DNA of 64,000 nt from CBDHDN01 sp965261585 (GCA_965261585.1 CBDHDN010000019.1:6608-70607), one strand, 5' to 3'. Counted from the first letter of the stretch, positions 6,470 to 15,604 are shown. Made by a program: numbers and translations. Notes: generated by a model not told the origin, from the letters alone.

Positions 6470-7856
6470 GAGGTATAGCTGAATCTTGTGTACGGCGTTG
6501 GAAAGAGGGCGGCGTATCCTGGTGATTGTTGCAGTCACCACTTGACCTAAGCCAAGGAAGGATACGCCATGGAAGAGAATACCGTTGTTGCCTTTCGGAA
6601 CCCATCGAATTTTCAGGATGACCCGTTGACGGAAGTCCTACGAGCTGGGGCGCGTGAGTTGCTGGCTCAAGCCGTGGAAGCTGAAGTTGCCGAGTTTCTG
6701 GAAGGTCATGCGACGCTGGTTGATGACCGGGGCCGTCGCCGGATTGTACGCAATGGCCACTTGCCGGAACGGCTGATACAGACCGGGATCGGCCCGGTGG
6801 ACGTGCGTCAGCCGCGTGTCCGGGATCGGAGAGCCGGCGAGGGTGCCGGCGCCATCCGGTTCACGTCGGCGATCCTGCCGCGCTATCTGCGCCGCACCAA
6901 GAGCCTGGAGGATTTGCTGCCGTGGCTATACTTGAGGGGCATCTCCAGCGGCGATTTCTCGGAAGCGTTGGCGGCGTTGCTGGGGGCACAGGCCCCGGGT
7001 CTGTCGGCCTCCACGATCGGGCGACTGAAGGAAGTTTGGCAAGACGAGATGGAGCGCTGGCAACGGCGTGATTTATCGGCCAAGCGCTACGTCTACTTCT
7101 GGGTCGACGGCATCTATTTTGGCGCCCGCCTGGAAGAGGAGAAGCAATGCATCCTGGTTATCATCGGCGCCACGGATCACGGAACCAAGGAGTTGATCGC
7201 CATCACCGACGGCTACCGCGAGAGCGAACAATCCTGGCGCGAGGTGCTGCTCGATCTCAAGCGGCGTGGTCTCGGCATCGGCCCGGAACTGGTGACCGGC
7301 GATGGCGCGCTCGGCTTCTGGAAGGCGCTCCGCCAAGTCTACGGGGCCGCCCGCGAGCAGCGCTGCTGGGTGCATAAGACGGGCAATATCTTGAACAAGC
7401 TACCCAAGGGTCGGCAGAACAAGGCCAAGGGTCACTTGCAGGATATCTGGATGGCCGAAACCAGGAAGGACGCGGAGACCGCCTTCGACTTCTTCCTGGA
7501 AGCCTACGGACCGAAGTACGAAAAGGCCACGGCCTGCCTGGCCAAGGACCGGGACGCCTTGCTGAGCTTCTACGACTTCCCCGCCGAGCATTGGAAGCAT
7601 GTGCGGACGACGAACCCCATCGAGAGCACCTTCGCCACGGTTCGCCTTCGCACCTATCGGACCAAGGGTTGCCTGTCACGCAAGACGGCGATGGCCATGG
7701 TCTTCAAGCTTTGCCAGGGGGCCAGCAAGAAATGGCGGAGGCTCAATGGATCAGATCAGTTCGCCGAGATCATTCGAGGCGTCAAATTCGTGAATGGAGA
7801 ACGCCAGGATCGCGCCGCCGCATGACAAACCCATACACAACTTTTGACAATAGCTC
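6470..7856 (+). mobile_element. IS256-family insertion sequence, copy A (1387 bp)
   Basis: Boundaries are set by comparison with the second copy at 23904-25290, to which it is apparently identical. Ends are GAGGTATAG… and …CAATAGCTC, with imperfect inverted repeats of about 23 bp sharing TTGTGTA. GCTGCGCG occurs at 6462-6469 and again at 7858-7865, one base off the right end, and is the likely 8-bp target duplication (exact ends uncertain by a base). Encodes one full-length transposase. Confidence 0.9.
6569..7825 (+). CDS. IS256-family (mutator-type) transposase, copy A
   Basis: 418 residues, the full length of the family. DDE residues are visible as Asp180 (WVDGIYF), Asp245 (TGDGALGF) and Glu352 (TTNPIESTFATVR). 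The C-terminal RLRTYRTKGCLSR and CQGASKKWRRLNG blocks are characteristic. The ATG has AAGGAAGG upstream. Protein is identical to the copy at 24003-25259, pointing to recent spread. Confidence 0.95.
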   Translation: MEENTVVAFRNPSNFQDDPLTEVLRAGARELLAQAVEAEVAEFLEGHATLVDDRGRRRIVRNGHLPERLIQTGIGPVDVRQPRVRDRRAGEGAGAIRFTSAILPRYLRRTKSLEDLLPWLYLRGISSGDFSEALAALLGAQAPGLSASTIGRLKEVWQDEMERWQRRDLSAKRYVYFWVDGIYFGARLEEEKQCILVIIGATDHGTKELIAITDGYRESEQSWREVLLDLKRRGLGIGPELVTGDGALGFWKALRQVYGAAREQRCWVHKTGNILNKLPKGRQNKAKGHLQDIWMAETRKDAETAFDFFLEAYGPKYEKATACLAKDRDALLSFYDFPAEHWKHVRTTNPIESTFATVRLRTYRTKGCLSRKTAMAMVFKLCQGASKKWRRLNGSDQFAEIIRGVKFVNGERQDRAAA

Positions 7857-7890
7857 AGCTGCGCGCGCTGGTCCATAAACGCGCCGGGCC

Positions 7891-8820
7891 TCATAGACTC
7901 CGCATCAGGAGAGCTTCAAGCACCTGCTTATCGGCAGTATTCCTCTTGAAGACCTCGAGCGACTCGGCCATCTGACCTATCTCGTCCCTTCGGCCAACTC
8001 CAGGCACTTCGACTTGTGCTTCGCCCTTTGCCAAGCGCTGCATGACCGTGGTCAATTTTGCGATCTGGCGCGCGACGCCCTGTTTCAGCAGGTATCCCGT
8101 GACTGCGGCGAAGAGCAGTGACGCAGCTGCGCCGATGGCCAGCGCCAGGTTCGCCGTCTTAAGGGCTCTTTCCTGATCGGTGGCGCGGGTCGCCAGAAGA
8201 TCCCGTTCAATATTACCGATCTCGTTGACCAAGGCGCGAATACTGTCCATGGACTGCTTGCCGACGCCGCTTGCTTCTATCCGTCGGGCCTGTTCCTGGG
8301 TCGAGACCTGCGACATCAGGGAAATTTCCCTCTGTGCAACGGCCTCATTCCACCGACTAACCAACACGTCCAGGCGGTCGAGGCGCTTCTGCTGCGCGGG
8401 GTTGTCAAGCGTGAGATTCTTGCTGTTTGCTAACGCGGCCTCATAAGCCTTGAGGCCGACGCGATAGGGTCCCAGAAATCGATCTTCACCGGAGAGCAGG
8501 TAGCCGCGTACACCAGTTTCCTGATCGACCAAGGCAGCCATAACATCTTGGATCTCCTCAAGAACCTCATAGGTATGCGTCGTCCAGCCGTTGCTCTTCT
8601 CAATGAACGCGAGTTTCTGGTGGGTGATAGCGTCGGAGACGAGTGTCACCGCGACAATCACGGCAACGGATACCACTAGTGCACCGACTCAGTCAGAGCC
8701 GTCACCGTGAAAATCTGATTCCGAATACAAAACAACGGGTTGCTCCAGCGCACGGTGAATCATTTGTCTGGATCTGTGCACTAGTTTGGATGAGATCGTC
8801 AGGTTCGCAACGTACGACAT
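7891..8820 (-). pseudogene. Chemoreceptor (CHASE3-HAMP) gene, MITE-interrupted and 3'-truncated
   Basis: Membrane-bound sensory receptor fragment. Removing the MITE at 8676-8784 (keeping one TA) gives a continuous start: ATG at 8820, MSYVANLTISSKLVVSVAVI…, with AGGAAGG upstream. It then has TM1, a CHASE3 sensor with the signature DQETGVRGYLLSGED, TM2 (about LALAIGAAASLLFAAVTGYL) and a HAMP domain, and stops soon after the HAMP segment EVFKRNTADKQ. No MA signalling domain follows; the IS256 element begins 34 bases past the stop. The uninterrupted part is open from 7891 to 8676. As it stands, the MITE introduces a frameshift and a stop, so no receptor can be made. Confidence 0.75.
8676..8784. 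mobile_element. MITE type 1, copy 3 (109 bp)
   Basis: Same CTAG-bounded 109-bp element as at 6179-6392, with a handful of base changes (for example CCGTGAAAATC for CAGTGGAAACC, and TCTGTGCACTAG at the right end, so its termini no longer match perfectly). Inserted into a CTAG within the 5' codons of the chemoreceptor gene. The divergence suggests it is older than the tandem pair. Confidence 0.85.
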
Positions 8821-8847
8821 TGCGGATGCCCCTTCCTGGAGGTTCCA

Positions 8848-8976
8848 CTACAAAACGGCGCGCCATGCTTGATCCGGGATTTCCCATGTGAGGCCGCGAT
8901 ACAGTTCATGATGCGCCAATCTCGCTTCACGTACAACCAGATCGGGGTTGGGTCGGCGGCTGACCTGCCGCCTCAT
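8848..8976 (-). CDS. 42-residue small protein coupled to cutA
   Basis: ATG overlaps the cutA stop as ATGA, so the frame is set up for translational coupling. Product begins MRRQVSRRPNPD, with a basic N-terminus and a mixed helical C-terminal part containing HHELYRGLTWEIPDQAW. No transmembrane stretch. It ends 27 bases before the chemoreceptor ATG, so cutA, this ORF and the receptor probably formed one operon. The family is not recognised; it could also be a degenerate remnant. Confidence 0.45.
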   Translation of the reverse strand: MRRQVSRRPNPDLVVREARLAHHELYRGLTWEIPDQAWRAVL

Positions 8977-9302
8977 CGGGTCTCGGCCCCGTTGGTTTCC
9001 GCCTCGATCCAGGCGAAGTAGTCGGCGTTGCCGCCGGTCAGCGGCAGCGCGACGACGCACGGCACGTCGTAGCTGTGCAGCGCCTTGACGCGCGCCGTCA
9101 GCGCCGCGACCCGCTCGGCGCGGGTCTTGGCGATCAAGACCACCTCACCGGCCTCCTGCACCGCACCGTCCCACCAGTAGAGCGAGCGCATGCCCGGAAT
9201 GATGTTGGCGCACGCGGCCAGGCGCTCCTCGACGACGGCGCGGCCGATGCGGCCGGCCTCGGCCTCATCCGAACAGGTGACGTAGATCATCGTGGCGGCC
9301 AT
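8973..9302 (-). CDS. cutA: Divalent-cation tolerance protein CutA
   Basis: 109 residues, normal for the CutA1 family of very stable trimeric cytoplasmic proteins with a ferredoxin-like fold, linked to copper tolerance by older genetics. Visible signature: ERLAACANIIPGMRSLYWWDG and the EVVLIAKT strand, then VKALHSYDVPCVVALPLTGGNADYFAWIEAET, where the HSYDVPC block is nearly invariant in the family. Start ATG at 9302. The stop overlaps a downstream 42-residue ORF by four bases. Confidence 0.93.
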   Translation of the reverse strand: MAATMIYVTCSDEAEAGRIGRAVVEERLAACANIIPGMRSLYWWDGAVQEAGEVVLIAKTRAERVAALTARVKALHSYDVPCVVALPLTGGNADYFAWIEAETNGAETR

Positions 9303-9413
9303 GGCTCACCCGAATGGTGGTCGTCCGAGCCGCGCGAGCTTGGCGCAGACTCCCTTCTAGCCTACCATAGGCTCAGCAGCGGGTGTCGCTGCGCTTGGCC
9401 CTGGGGGGAAGAC

Positions 9414-9716
9414 ATGCCGGCTCAAGCTGCCAGCAATGTGATTGCGTTGCCGATCGTACGCGTGGCGCCGCCGCGGCGCGACCTCCGTGGGCGCCTCAGC
9501 GGCTCGCAACGCCGCTGGCTGGCGCGCGGCCTCGCCCAGGCCGGCGGCAAACTGCCGCTGTTCGACAACCACGGCCGGCGCGTCAACGACCGGACCGTCA
9601 AGAGCTGCATTCGCCAAGGCTGGGCAGAGCCCTGGTTCAACAATCCTACCAAGGCCGACTGGCTGGTCTGCAAGCTGACCGACGATGGCCGCAAGGTGCT
9701 CGTCGGCGACGACTGA
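9414..9716 (+). CDS. Conserved hypothetical protein, 100 residues
   Basis: Small soluble protein with an A-rich N-terminus, a basic GRLSGSQRRWLARGLAQAGGKLPLFD block, and a C-terminal half containing RTVKSCIRQGWAEPWF and DWLVCKLTDDGRKVL. The latter half looks like the recognition part of a winged helix, in which a 'grow up and be right' loop is followed by two short strands, so a DNA- or RNA-binding role is possible but not shown. Similar small proteins occur in Rhodospirillales as unnamed proteins, to my recollection. ATG with a purine-rich GGGGGGAAG six to fourteen bases upstream. Divergent from cutA. Confidence 0.65.
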   Translation: MPAQAASNVIALPIVRVAPPRRDLRGRLSGSQRRWLARGLAQAGGKLPLFDNHGRRVNDRTVKSCIRQGWAEPWFNNPTKADWLVCKLTDDGRKVLVGDD

Positions 9717-9776
9717 GCGTGGCCCGGCGCCGGGCGCCGGCTGCCGCGACGTGTCATCCGAAAAGCGTTGGCATCA

Positions 9777-9877
9777 ACCACGACGCTCCGCCGTCGTGGT
9801 GACACCTGATGCGCCGAGCCCTGGCCCACATACTTCGACAAGCTCAGTATGAGGGCCTCACCCTGAGCTTGTCGAAG
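9777..9877. repeat. Two intergenic hairpins, one REP-like
   Basis: 9777-9800 is a perfect 9-bp stem (ACCACGACG / CGTCGTGGT). 9833-9877 pairs CTTCGACAAGCTCA with TGAGCTTGTCGAAG, the palindrome core found in many copies in proteobacterial genomes. The 271-base gap between the hypothetical gene and pmbA contains nothing else I can name. Confidence 0.7.
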
Positions 9878-9987
9878 GGCGAGGCCCGTCGCACGTACGA
9901 TACCTGGTACTTAGAGATTGCCCTTGCCGGCCGGCGGTGCGGCCCATAAGTAGGGGCTGTCCTCGCCATGCCGACAAGGAACCCCCC

Positions 9988-11349
9988 ATGGAGACCGCTC
10001 GCCAGAATGCGCCCAAGCCGCTCGAGCTGCTCGACGACCTGATCCGCAAGGCGCGGGCGCGCGGCGCCGATGCCGCGGATGCCCTGTTGGTCAACAGCGC
10101 CTCGCTGTCCCATACCCAGCGGCTGGGCAAGATCGAGAAGCTGGAGCGCGAGGAGAGCAGCGACCTCGGGCTGCGTGTGCTCATCGGCAAGAAACAAGCG
10201 ATTGTCTCGTCGACCGACCACAGCGGACAGGCGCTCGACGAGCTGGTCGAGCGGGCGATCGCGATGGCGCGGACGGTGCCCGAGGATCCCTATTGCGGCC
10301 TCGCCGAGCCGGACCAGCTGAGCCGCAAGACGCCCGAGCTCGATATCGCCGACGCGACGGTGCCGACACAGAAATCGCTGACCGAGCGGGCACGGGCTTG
10401 CGAGGATGCGGCCCTGGCGGTTGCCGGCGTGACCAACTCGGAAGGCGCGGAGGCCAGCTGGGGCAGGAGCGAAGTGGCGCTTGCCGCCTCCAACGGCTTT
10501 GCCGGCAGCTACTCCGTTTCGCATCAGGGCGTCGCCGCGTCGGTCATCGCCGGTGAAGGCACCGCGATGGAAAGCGACTATGACTATACGAGCGCCGTCT
10601 ATGGCGCCGATCTGGAGGACGCTGCCGCGGTCGGCAAGCGCGCCGGCGAGCGCGCCGTGCGCCGCCTCAATCCACGCAAGGTCCCGACGGCGCAGGTGCC
10701 GGTCGTCTACGACCCGCGTGTCGCCGGTGGTCTGCTGCGTCACCTAATCGCCGCAATCAGCGGCCCGGCGGTGGCCCGCGGCACCAGCTTTCTGAAGGAC
10801 CGCCTGGGCGAAGCGGTGTTCCAGGGCGGCATCACGATCGTCGACGATCCGCATCGCCGCCGCGGCCTGCGCTCGAAGCCGTTCGATGGCGAAGGCGTCG
10901 CCAATGGGCGTTGCGAGATCGTCGCCGACGGCACGTTGACGACATGGCTGATGGACCTGGCCTCGGCCCGCCAGCTTGGCCTGACGACGACCGGTCACGC
11001 CTCGCGCGGCACCTCGGGCCCGCCGGGCCCGTCGCCGACCAACCTCTATCTGGAGCCAAGCGCGGTCGACCCGACGGCGCTGATCGCCGACATCAGAAGC
11101 GGCTTCTACGTCACGTCGTTGATGGGCATGGGCGTCAACGGCGTGACCGGCGACTATAGCCGCGGTGCGTCCGGCTTCTGGATCGAGGACGGAGAGATCA
11201 CCTACCCCGTCTCGGAGCTTACGGTCGCCGGCAATCTGAAGGACATCTACCGCAACCTGACCCCAGCCAACGACCTGACGTTCCGCTTCGGCGTCGACAG
11301 CCCGACCGTGCGCATCGAGGCCATGACGGTCGCCGGCGCCGCGGCCTGA
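9988..11349 (+). CDS. pmbA: TldD/PmbA family protein (TldE/PmbA subunit)
   Basis: 453 residues from the ATG at 9988, with AAGGA ten bases upstream. PmbA (TldE) pairs with TldD to form a cytoplasmic metalloprotease that trims microcin and modified-peptide leaders. The sequence has the family layout: N-terminal alpha/beta domain (ALLVNSASLSHTQR, LGLRVLIGKKQA), the linker VYDPRVAGGLLRHLIAAISGPAVARGTSFLKDRLG, and the C-terminal sheet with FDGEGVANGRCEIVADGTLTTWLMD and the SPTNLYLEPS loop. It lacks the HExxxH metal motif of TldD, as expected for PmbA. No tldD is in the window. Confidence 0.92.
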   Translation: METARQNAPKPLELLDDLIRKARARGADAADALLVNSASLSHTQRLGKIEKLEREESSDLGLRVLIGKKQAIVSSTDHSGQALDELVERAIAMARTVPEDPYCGLAEPDQLSRKTPELDIADATVPTQKSLTERARACEDAALAVAGVTNSEGAEASWGRSEVALAASNGFAGSYSVSHQGVAASVIAGEGTAMESDYDYTSAVYGADLEDAAAVGKRAGERAVRRLNPRKVPTAQVPVVYDPRVAGGLLRHLIAAISGPAVARGTSFLKDRLGEAVFQGGITIVDDPHRRRGLRSKPFDGEGVANGRCEIVADGTLTTWLMDLASARQLGLTTTGHASRGTSGPPGPSPTNLYLEPSAVDPTALIADIRSGFYVTSLMGMGVNGVTGDYSRGASGFWIEDGEITYPVSELTVAGNLKDIYRNLTPANDLTFRFGVDSPTVRIEAMTVAGAAA

Positions 11350-11463
11350 ACCGACAGCCGACCGGCGCCTCCGGCGCCCGCGCCATCCGGCCGCCCCATC
11401 TGGCCCGGCCGGGCTCGGGCATGCTATAGGGGGCGATGGAAAACGATAGGGATTCCGGCGGCT

Positions 11464-13299
11464 TTGGACGAGAGCGCGACCGCTAAGCTGCGGCTCGATG
11501 CGTCGACGCGCGCGCTGGTCGAGCGCCTGTGGCGCGATTGGATGCGCGTCCATCTCAGCCGCATGCTTCTGGGTTTTTCGCTGATGGGCGTCGTCGCGGC
11601 GGCGGCGGGCGCCTACCCGGTGCTGATCGGCCAGGCCGTCGACCTGCTTGGCGAGCGCGATCTGACGGCGTTGCTGGTGCTGCCGCCGGCGATCATCGTC
11701 GCCGCCGCGATCAAGGGCGGCGCCAGCTATGGCCAGAGCGTCATCACGATGTCCGTCGCCTTCCGCATGATCGCGGAAATGCAGAAGGCCATGTTCGCGC
11801 ATCTGATGCACGCCGACATCGCGCTGTTCCAGGACACCGCGACCGGCAAGCTGATCTCGCGCTTCACCAACGACACCAACATGCTGCGCGACGCGATCGC
11901 GAAGGCCATGACGAGCATGGTCATGGACGTGCTGATCGGTGCGGTCATGCTCGGCGTCATGTTCTGGCAGGACTGGGTGCTGGCACTCCTCGTCGTGCTG
12001 ATCCTGCCGCTCGCCGGGCGGCCGGTGATCCGCATCGGCCGGCGGCTGCGGCGCGTATCGGGCGACACCCAGGTAGAGTTTGGCGAGCTGACGGCGCTGG
12101 TCGGCGAATCGCTGAGCGGGATCCGGCTGATCAAGTCCTACCGGCTGGAGAGCCGGGCGTTCGGCCGCGCCAGCGGCACGTTCGAGAACATCTACACCCT
12201 GGTCATGAAGCTGGTGAAGGGCCGTGCCCGCACCTATCCGATCCTCGAGACGCTGAGCGGCGTCGCCGTCGCCGTCGTCATCGTCTACGGCGGCTACCGC
12301 ATCATTTTCGCGAACGCGACGCTCGGCGAGTTCGTGACGTTCCTGACGGCGCTGGCCATGGCGCTGCGGCCGCTGCGCAGCCTCGGCAACCTCAACGCCG
12401 CCCTGCAGCAAGGGCTGGCCGCGGCGCAACGCATCTTCGAGTTGCTGGACAGCCAGCCGGAGATCGTCGAGCGACCGGACGCCCAGCCGCTGAAGATCGA
12501 CGGTGGCGCGATCCGGCTGGACACTGTGACGTTCGGCTACACGCCGCACAAATTGGCCCTGGACCAGGTCAGCCTGGATGTGCCGCCCGGCAAGACGGCC
12601 GCGCTGGTCGGGCCGAGCGGCGCCGGCAAGTCGACGGTGTTCAATCTGATCCCGCGCTTCTACGGCGTCGATAGCGGCCGCATCACGATCGACGGCCAGG
12701 ACATCCGCGACGTAACCATGGACAGCCTGCGCTCGCAGATCGGCATGGTCAGCCAGGATGTCATCCTGTTCAACGATACCATTCGCGCGAACATCGCGCT
12801 GGGCCGGCCCGACGCGAGCGACGAACAGATCGCCGCGGCGGCGGAGGCGGCGGCCGCCGCCACGTTCATCGCGGCGCTGCCGGAGGGCTACAACACGGTG
12901 GTCGGCGAGCGCGGGCTCAAGCTCTCGGGCGGCGAACGGCAGCGTATCGCGATCGCGCGGGCGATGCTGAAGGACGCGCCGATCCTGTTGCTCGACGAGG
13001 CGACGAGCGCGCTGGATACGGAATCCGAACGCCTGGTCCAGGCAGCACTCGGCCGCCTGACCACCGGACGCACGACGCTGGTCATCGCCCACCGGCTGTC
13101 GACCTTCGTCGGGGCCGATCTGATCTACGTCATGGATCGCAGCCATATCGTCGAGTCCGGCAGCCATGCTCAACTGCTGGCCGCCGGCGGGCTCTACGCC
13201 CGGCTGTGCCGGCTGCAGTTCCGCGCCGATATGTCGGCGCTCGCCCCGACGGCGGATGACGCCGACGCGTCCGATGCGCCGGCGAGCGCCAGCGTTTAG
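11464..13299 (+). CDS. msbA: Lipid A export ABC transporter MsbA (permease-ATPase)
   Basis: 611-residue half-transporter that flips lipid A-core across the inner membrane as a homodimer. The N-terminal ~320 residues hold six membrane segments. The ATPase follows: Walker A GPSGAGKST (about 382), Q-loop MVSQDVILFN, signature LSGGERQRIAIARA (about 487), Walker B ILLLDEATSALD and the switch histidine in VIAHRLST. No in-frame ATG or GTG lies upstream; the TTG at 11464 gives a natural N-terminus before the first helix, and the next Met (residue 28) would be too late. It is followed after 3 bases by waaA and then lpxK, which fixes the lipid A assignment. Confidence 0.92.
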   Translation: MDESATAKLRLDASTRALVERLWRDWMRVHLSRMLLGFSLMGVVAAAAGAYPVLIGQAVDLLGERDLTALLVLPPAIIVAAAIKGGASYGQSVITMSVAFRMIAEMQKAMFAHLMHADIALFQDTATGKLISRFTNDTNMLRDAIAKAMTSMVMDVLIGAVMLGVMFWQDWVLALLVVLILPLAGRPVIRIGRRLRRVSGDTQVEFGELTALVGESLSGIRLIKSYRLESRAFGRASGTFENIYTLVMKLVKGRARTYPILETLSGVAVAVVIVYGGYRIIFANATLGEFVTFLTALAMALRPLRSLGNLNAALQQGLAAAQRIFELLDSQPEIVERPDAQPLKIDGGAIRLDTVTFGYTPHKLALDQVSLDVPPGKTAALVGPSGAGKSTVFNLIPRFYGVDSGRITIDGQDIRDVTMDSLRSQIGMVSQDVILFNDTIRANIALGRPDASDEQIAAAAEAAAAATFIAALPEGYNTVVGERGLKLSGGERQRIAIARAMLKDAPILLLDEATSALDTESERLVQAALGRLTTGRTTLVIAHRLSTFVGADLIYVMDRSHIVESGSHAQLLAAGGLYARLCRLQFRADMSALAPTADDADASDAPASASV

Positions 13300-13302
13300 C
13301 CG

Positions 13303-14613
13303 ATGACGGTGCTGGCGGCCTATCGCGGCCTGACCCGGGCGGGGCTGCCCCTGATCACCGCCCTGCTGGCCCATCGTGCCGGCCGCGGCAAGGAGGACCG
13401 CGCCCGGCTGGGCGAGCGCCGCGGCGAAGCATCGGCGCCACGCCCGGCCGGCCCGCTCGTTTGGATCCACGCCGCCAGCGTCGGCGAGGCGCAATCGATC
13501 CTGACATTGGCGGACCGCCTGCTGGGCCTGCGGCCGGATCTGTCGCTGCTGGTGACGACCGGCACGGTTTCGTCGGCGACGTTTCTGGCCGGGCGGCTGC
13601 CGGCGCGGGCGGTCCATCAGTACGTTCCGGTCGACCGGCCGGCCTGGGTGTGCCGGTTCCTCGATCACTGGCGGCCCGATCTGGCATTGTGGGTCGAATC
13701 CGAGCTGTGGCCGAATCTGCTCACGTCGGCGCGCGACCGCGGCGTGCCGATGGTGTTGATCAACGGCCGGCTGTCGGCCCGCTCGTACGCCAACTGGCGG
13801 CGCCTCGGCGGCGTCTCGGCCCGGCTGCTCGGCTGCTTCGACGTTGTGTTGGCGCAGGACGAAGCTAACGGCGAGCGCCTGCGCGGCCTCGGGGCGGCGC
13901 CCGTCGAGGTCACGGGGAGCCTGAAATACTCCGACGCACCCCTGGCCGCCGACGCCGACACGCTCGCCGTGCTGCGCCGGCAGATCGGCGACCGCCCGGT
14001 GTGGCTGGCCGCTAGCACCCACGGCGGCGAGGAGGCGATCGCCGGCCGCGCCCATCGCCGGATCGCCGAGCATCAGGCCGGCCTGTTGAGCGTGGTCGTG
14101 CCGCGCCATCCGCCGCGCGGCGACGCGATCGCAGCCGAGCTGCGGGCGATCGGCCTCACCGTGGCGCAGCGGTCCCGCGGCGAGGCGGTCAGCGACGCCT
14201 GCCAGGTCTACCTCGCCGACGTCCTGGGTGAGCTCGGCCTGTTCTACCGGCTGGCGCCCGTCGTCTTCGTCGGTAAGTCGCTGATCGAGGATGGCGGCCA
14301 CAATCCGCTCGAGCCGGCGCGCCTGGACTGCGCCATCGTGCACGGGCCGGGCATGACCAACTTCCGGCCGATCGCCGACGATCTGCGCGCCGCCGGCGGT
14401 GCCTTGACGGTCGACGACGAGGATGGCCTGGTTGCGGCGGTGACGCGGCTGCTCGCCGACCCGACCCAGCGTGACGCCATCGCCGCGGCCGCCGCGCGCG
14501 TGGCGACGGCGAAGGCGGAGATCCTCGACCGTGTCGTCGCGACGATCGAGCCGCTGCTGGCACGCCTGCCGGTGCACGACGGCGCCGAGGCGCCGCAGCA
14601 TGCGCACGCCTGA
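13303..14613 (+). CDS. waaA: 3-deoxy-D-manno-octulosonic acid transferase
   Basis: 436 residues; GT30-family Kdo transferase that adds Kdo from CMP-Kdo to lipid IVA at the cytoplasmic face of the inner membrane. Family landmarks: N-terminal hydrophobic anchor, WIHAASVGEAQS (the acceptor-site glutamate follows VG), TTGTVSSATFL, WVESELWPNLL, NGRLSARSYANWRR, and the C-terminal nucleotide-sugar site FVGKSLIEDGGHNPLEPARLDC. ATG three bases after the msbA stop; its 3' end overlaps lpxK by 14 bases, so the three genes form one operon. Confidence 0.95.
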   Translation: MTVLAAYRGLTRAGLPLITALLAHRAGRGKEDRARLGERRGEASAPRPAGPLVWIHAASVGEAQSILTLADRLLGLRPDLSLLVTTGTVSSATFLAGRLPARAVHQYVPVDRPAWVCRFLDHWRPDLALWVESELWPNLLTSARDRGVPMVLINGRLSARSYANWRRLGGVSARLLGCFDVVLAQDEANGERLRGLGAAPVEVTGSLKYSDAPLAADADTLAVLRRQIGDRPVWLAASTHGGEEAIAGRAHRRIAEHQAGLLSVVVPRHPPRGDAIAAELRAIGLTVAQRSRGEAVSDACQVYLADVLGELGLFYRLAPVVFVGKSLIEDGGHNPLEPARLDCAIVHGPGMTNFRPIADDLRAAGGALTVDDEDGLVAAVTRLLADPTQRDAIAAAAARVATAKAEILDRVVATIEPLLARLPVHDGAEAPQHAHA

Positions 14614-15562
14614 GTTCTGGTACGACCGGCCCGATGGGGCATGGCCCGCCCTGCTCGGCCCCGCGGCGGCGCTCTATGCCGCCGCCGGCATCCTGCGCCA
14701 GGCGCTGACCTGGGAGCGGCCGGCCCCGGTGCCGGTCGTCTGTGTCGGCAACCTGGTCGTCGGCGGCGCCGGCAAGACGCCGGTGGCGCTGGCCGTGGCG
14801 GGGCTGGCGCGCGCCGCCGGGGCGGCGCCGGTGTTCCTCACCCGCGGCTATGGCGGGCGCGGGCGCGGCCCCGTGCGCGTCGACCCGGCGGCGCATACGG
14901 CGGCGGACGTCGGCGACGAGCCGCTGCTGCTGGCCGCGGCGGCGCCGACCTGGGTGGCGCCCGACCGGGTCGCCGGCGCCAACGCGGCCGGCGGCGATGG
15001 CACCCTGATCATCATGGACGACGGTTTCCAGAACCCGACGCTGAAGAAGGACCTGAGCTTCGTCGTCATCGACGGCGCGACCGGCCTGGGCAACGGGCGG
15101 GTGATGCCGGCGGGGCCCCTGCGCGAGCCGGTCGGCCACGGCTTGATGCGCGCCGACGCCGTCATCTTGTTGGGCAAGGACACCAGCGGCACGGCGGCGC
15201 GGCTGCATACGACGCTGCCGGTGCTGCACGCGCGGCTCGCCGCGGTCGCCGGCGCCACGCTCGCCGGCCGCCGCGTCTTCGCGTTCGCCGGGATCGGCCG
15301 GCCGGCCAAGTTCTTCGCGACCCTGGCCGAGGCCGGCGCCGAGGTCGTCGGCGAGCGATCCTTCGCCGACCACCATCCGTACACCGCGGCGGACCTGGTG
15401 GCGCTCGAAGAGGTGGCGGCCGAGGCCGACGCGACCCTGATCACGACCGCCAAGGACGCCGTGCGCCTGCCGCCGGACGCCGGCGACGTCGCGGTGCTGA
15501 TCGTGCGCCTCGAATGGGACGACGAGGCTGCCGTGATGCGGCTGCTGGAACCGCTGCTGTAG
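14600..15562 (+). CDS. lpxK: Tetraacyldisaccharide 4'-kinase
   Basis: 320 residues; phosphorylates the 4' position of the lipid A disaccharide at the inner membrane. N-terminal membrane-associated helix (GPAAALYAAAGILRQ), then CVGNLVVGGAGKTPVALAVA with the Walker-A-like P-loop, TRGYGGR, the acid pair in IIMDDGFQN, and the C-terminal FAGIGRPAKFF and DHHPYTAADL motifs. The ATG at 14600 overlaps the end of waaA; a longer upstream frame is the waaA shadow. Ends 42 bases before the convergent M23 peptidase gene. Confidence 0.95.
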   Translation: MRTPEFWYDRPDGAWPALLGPAAALYAAAGILRQALTWERPAPVPVVCVGNLVVGGAGKTPVALAVAGLARAAGAAPVFLTRGYGGRGRGPVRVDPAAHTAADVGDEPLLLAAAAPTWVAPDRVAGANAAGGDGTLIIMDDGFQNPTLKKDLSFVVIDGATGLGNGRVMPAGPLREPVGHGLMRADAVILLGKDTSGTAARLHTTLPVLHARLAAVAGATLAGRRVFAFAGIGRPAKFFATLAEAGAEVVGERSFADHHPYTAADLVALEEVAAEADATLITTAKDAVRLPPDAGDVAVLIVRLEWDDEAAVMRLLEPLL

Positions 15563-15604
15563 GCTTAGGCCAAGTCCATCCGCCGGCGCCCATGACCGCA
15601 CACC

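Noticed and set aside
6470..7856. A composite transposon bounded by the two IS256 copies (6470-25290)
   Set aside because: The copies have different target duplications, the interior is housekeeping DNA in normal order, and the second copy lies in a MITE, so they are independent insertions.
9777..9800. Intrinsic terminator for the 100-residue hypothetical gene
   Set aside because: A stem is present but no T-run follows; it is reported only as a hairpin.
10744..14607. A 1287-codon open frame on the minus strand across pmbA, msbA and waaA
   Set aside because: It is antisense to three well-supported genes, rich in Arg/Gln/Ala/Asp without any motif, and is the usual shadow of high-GC codon bias.
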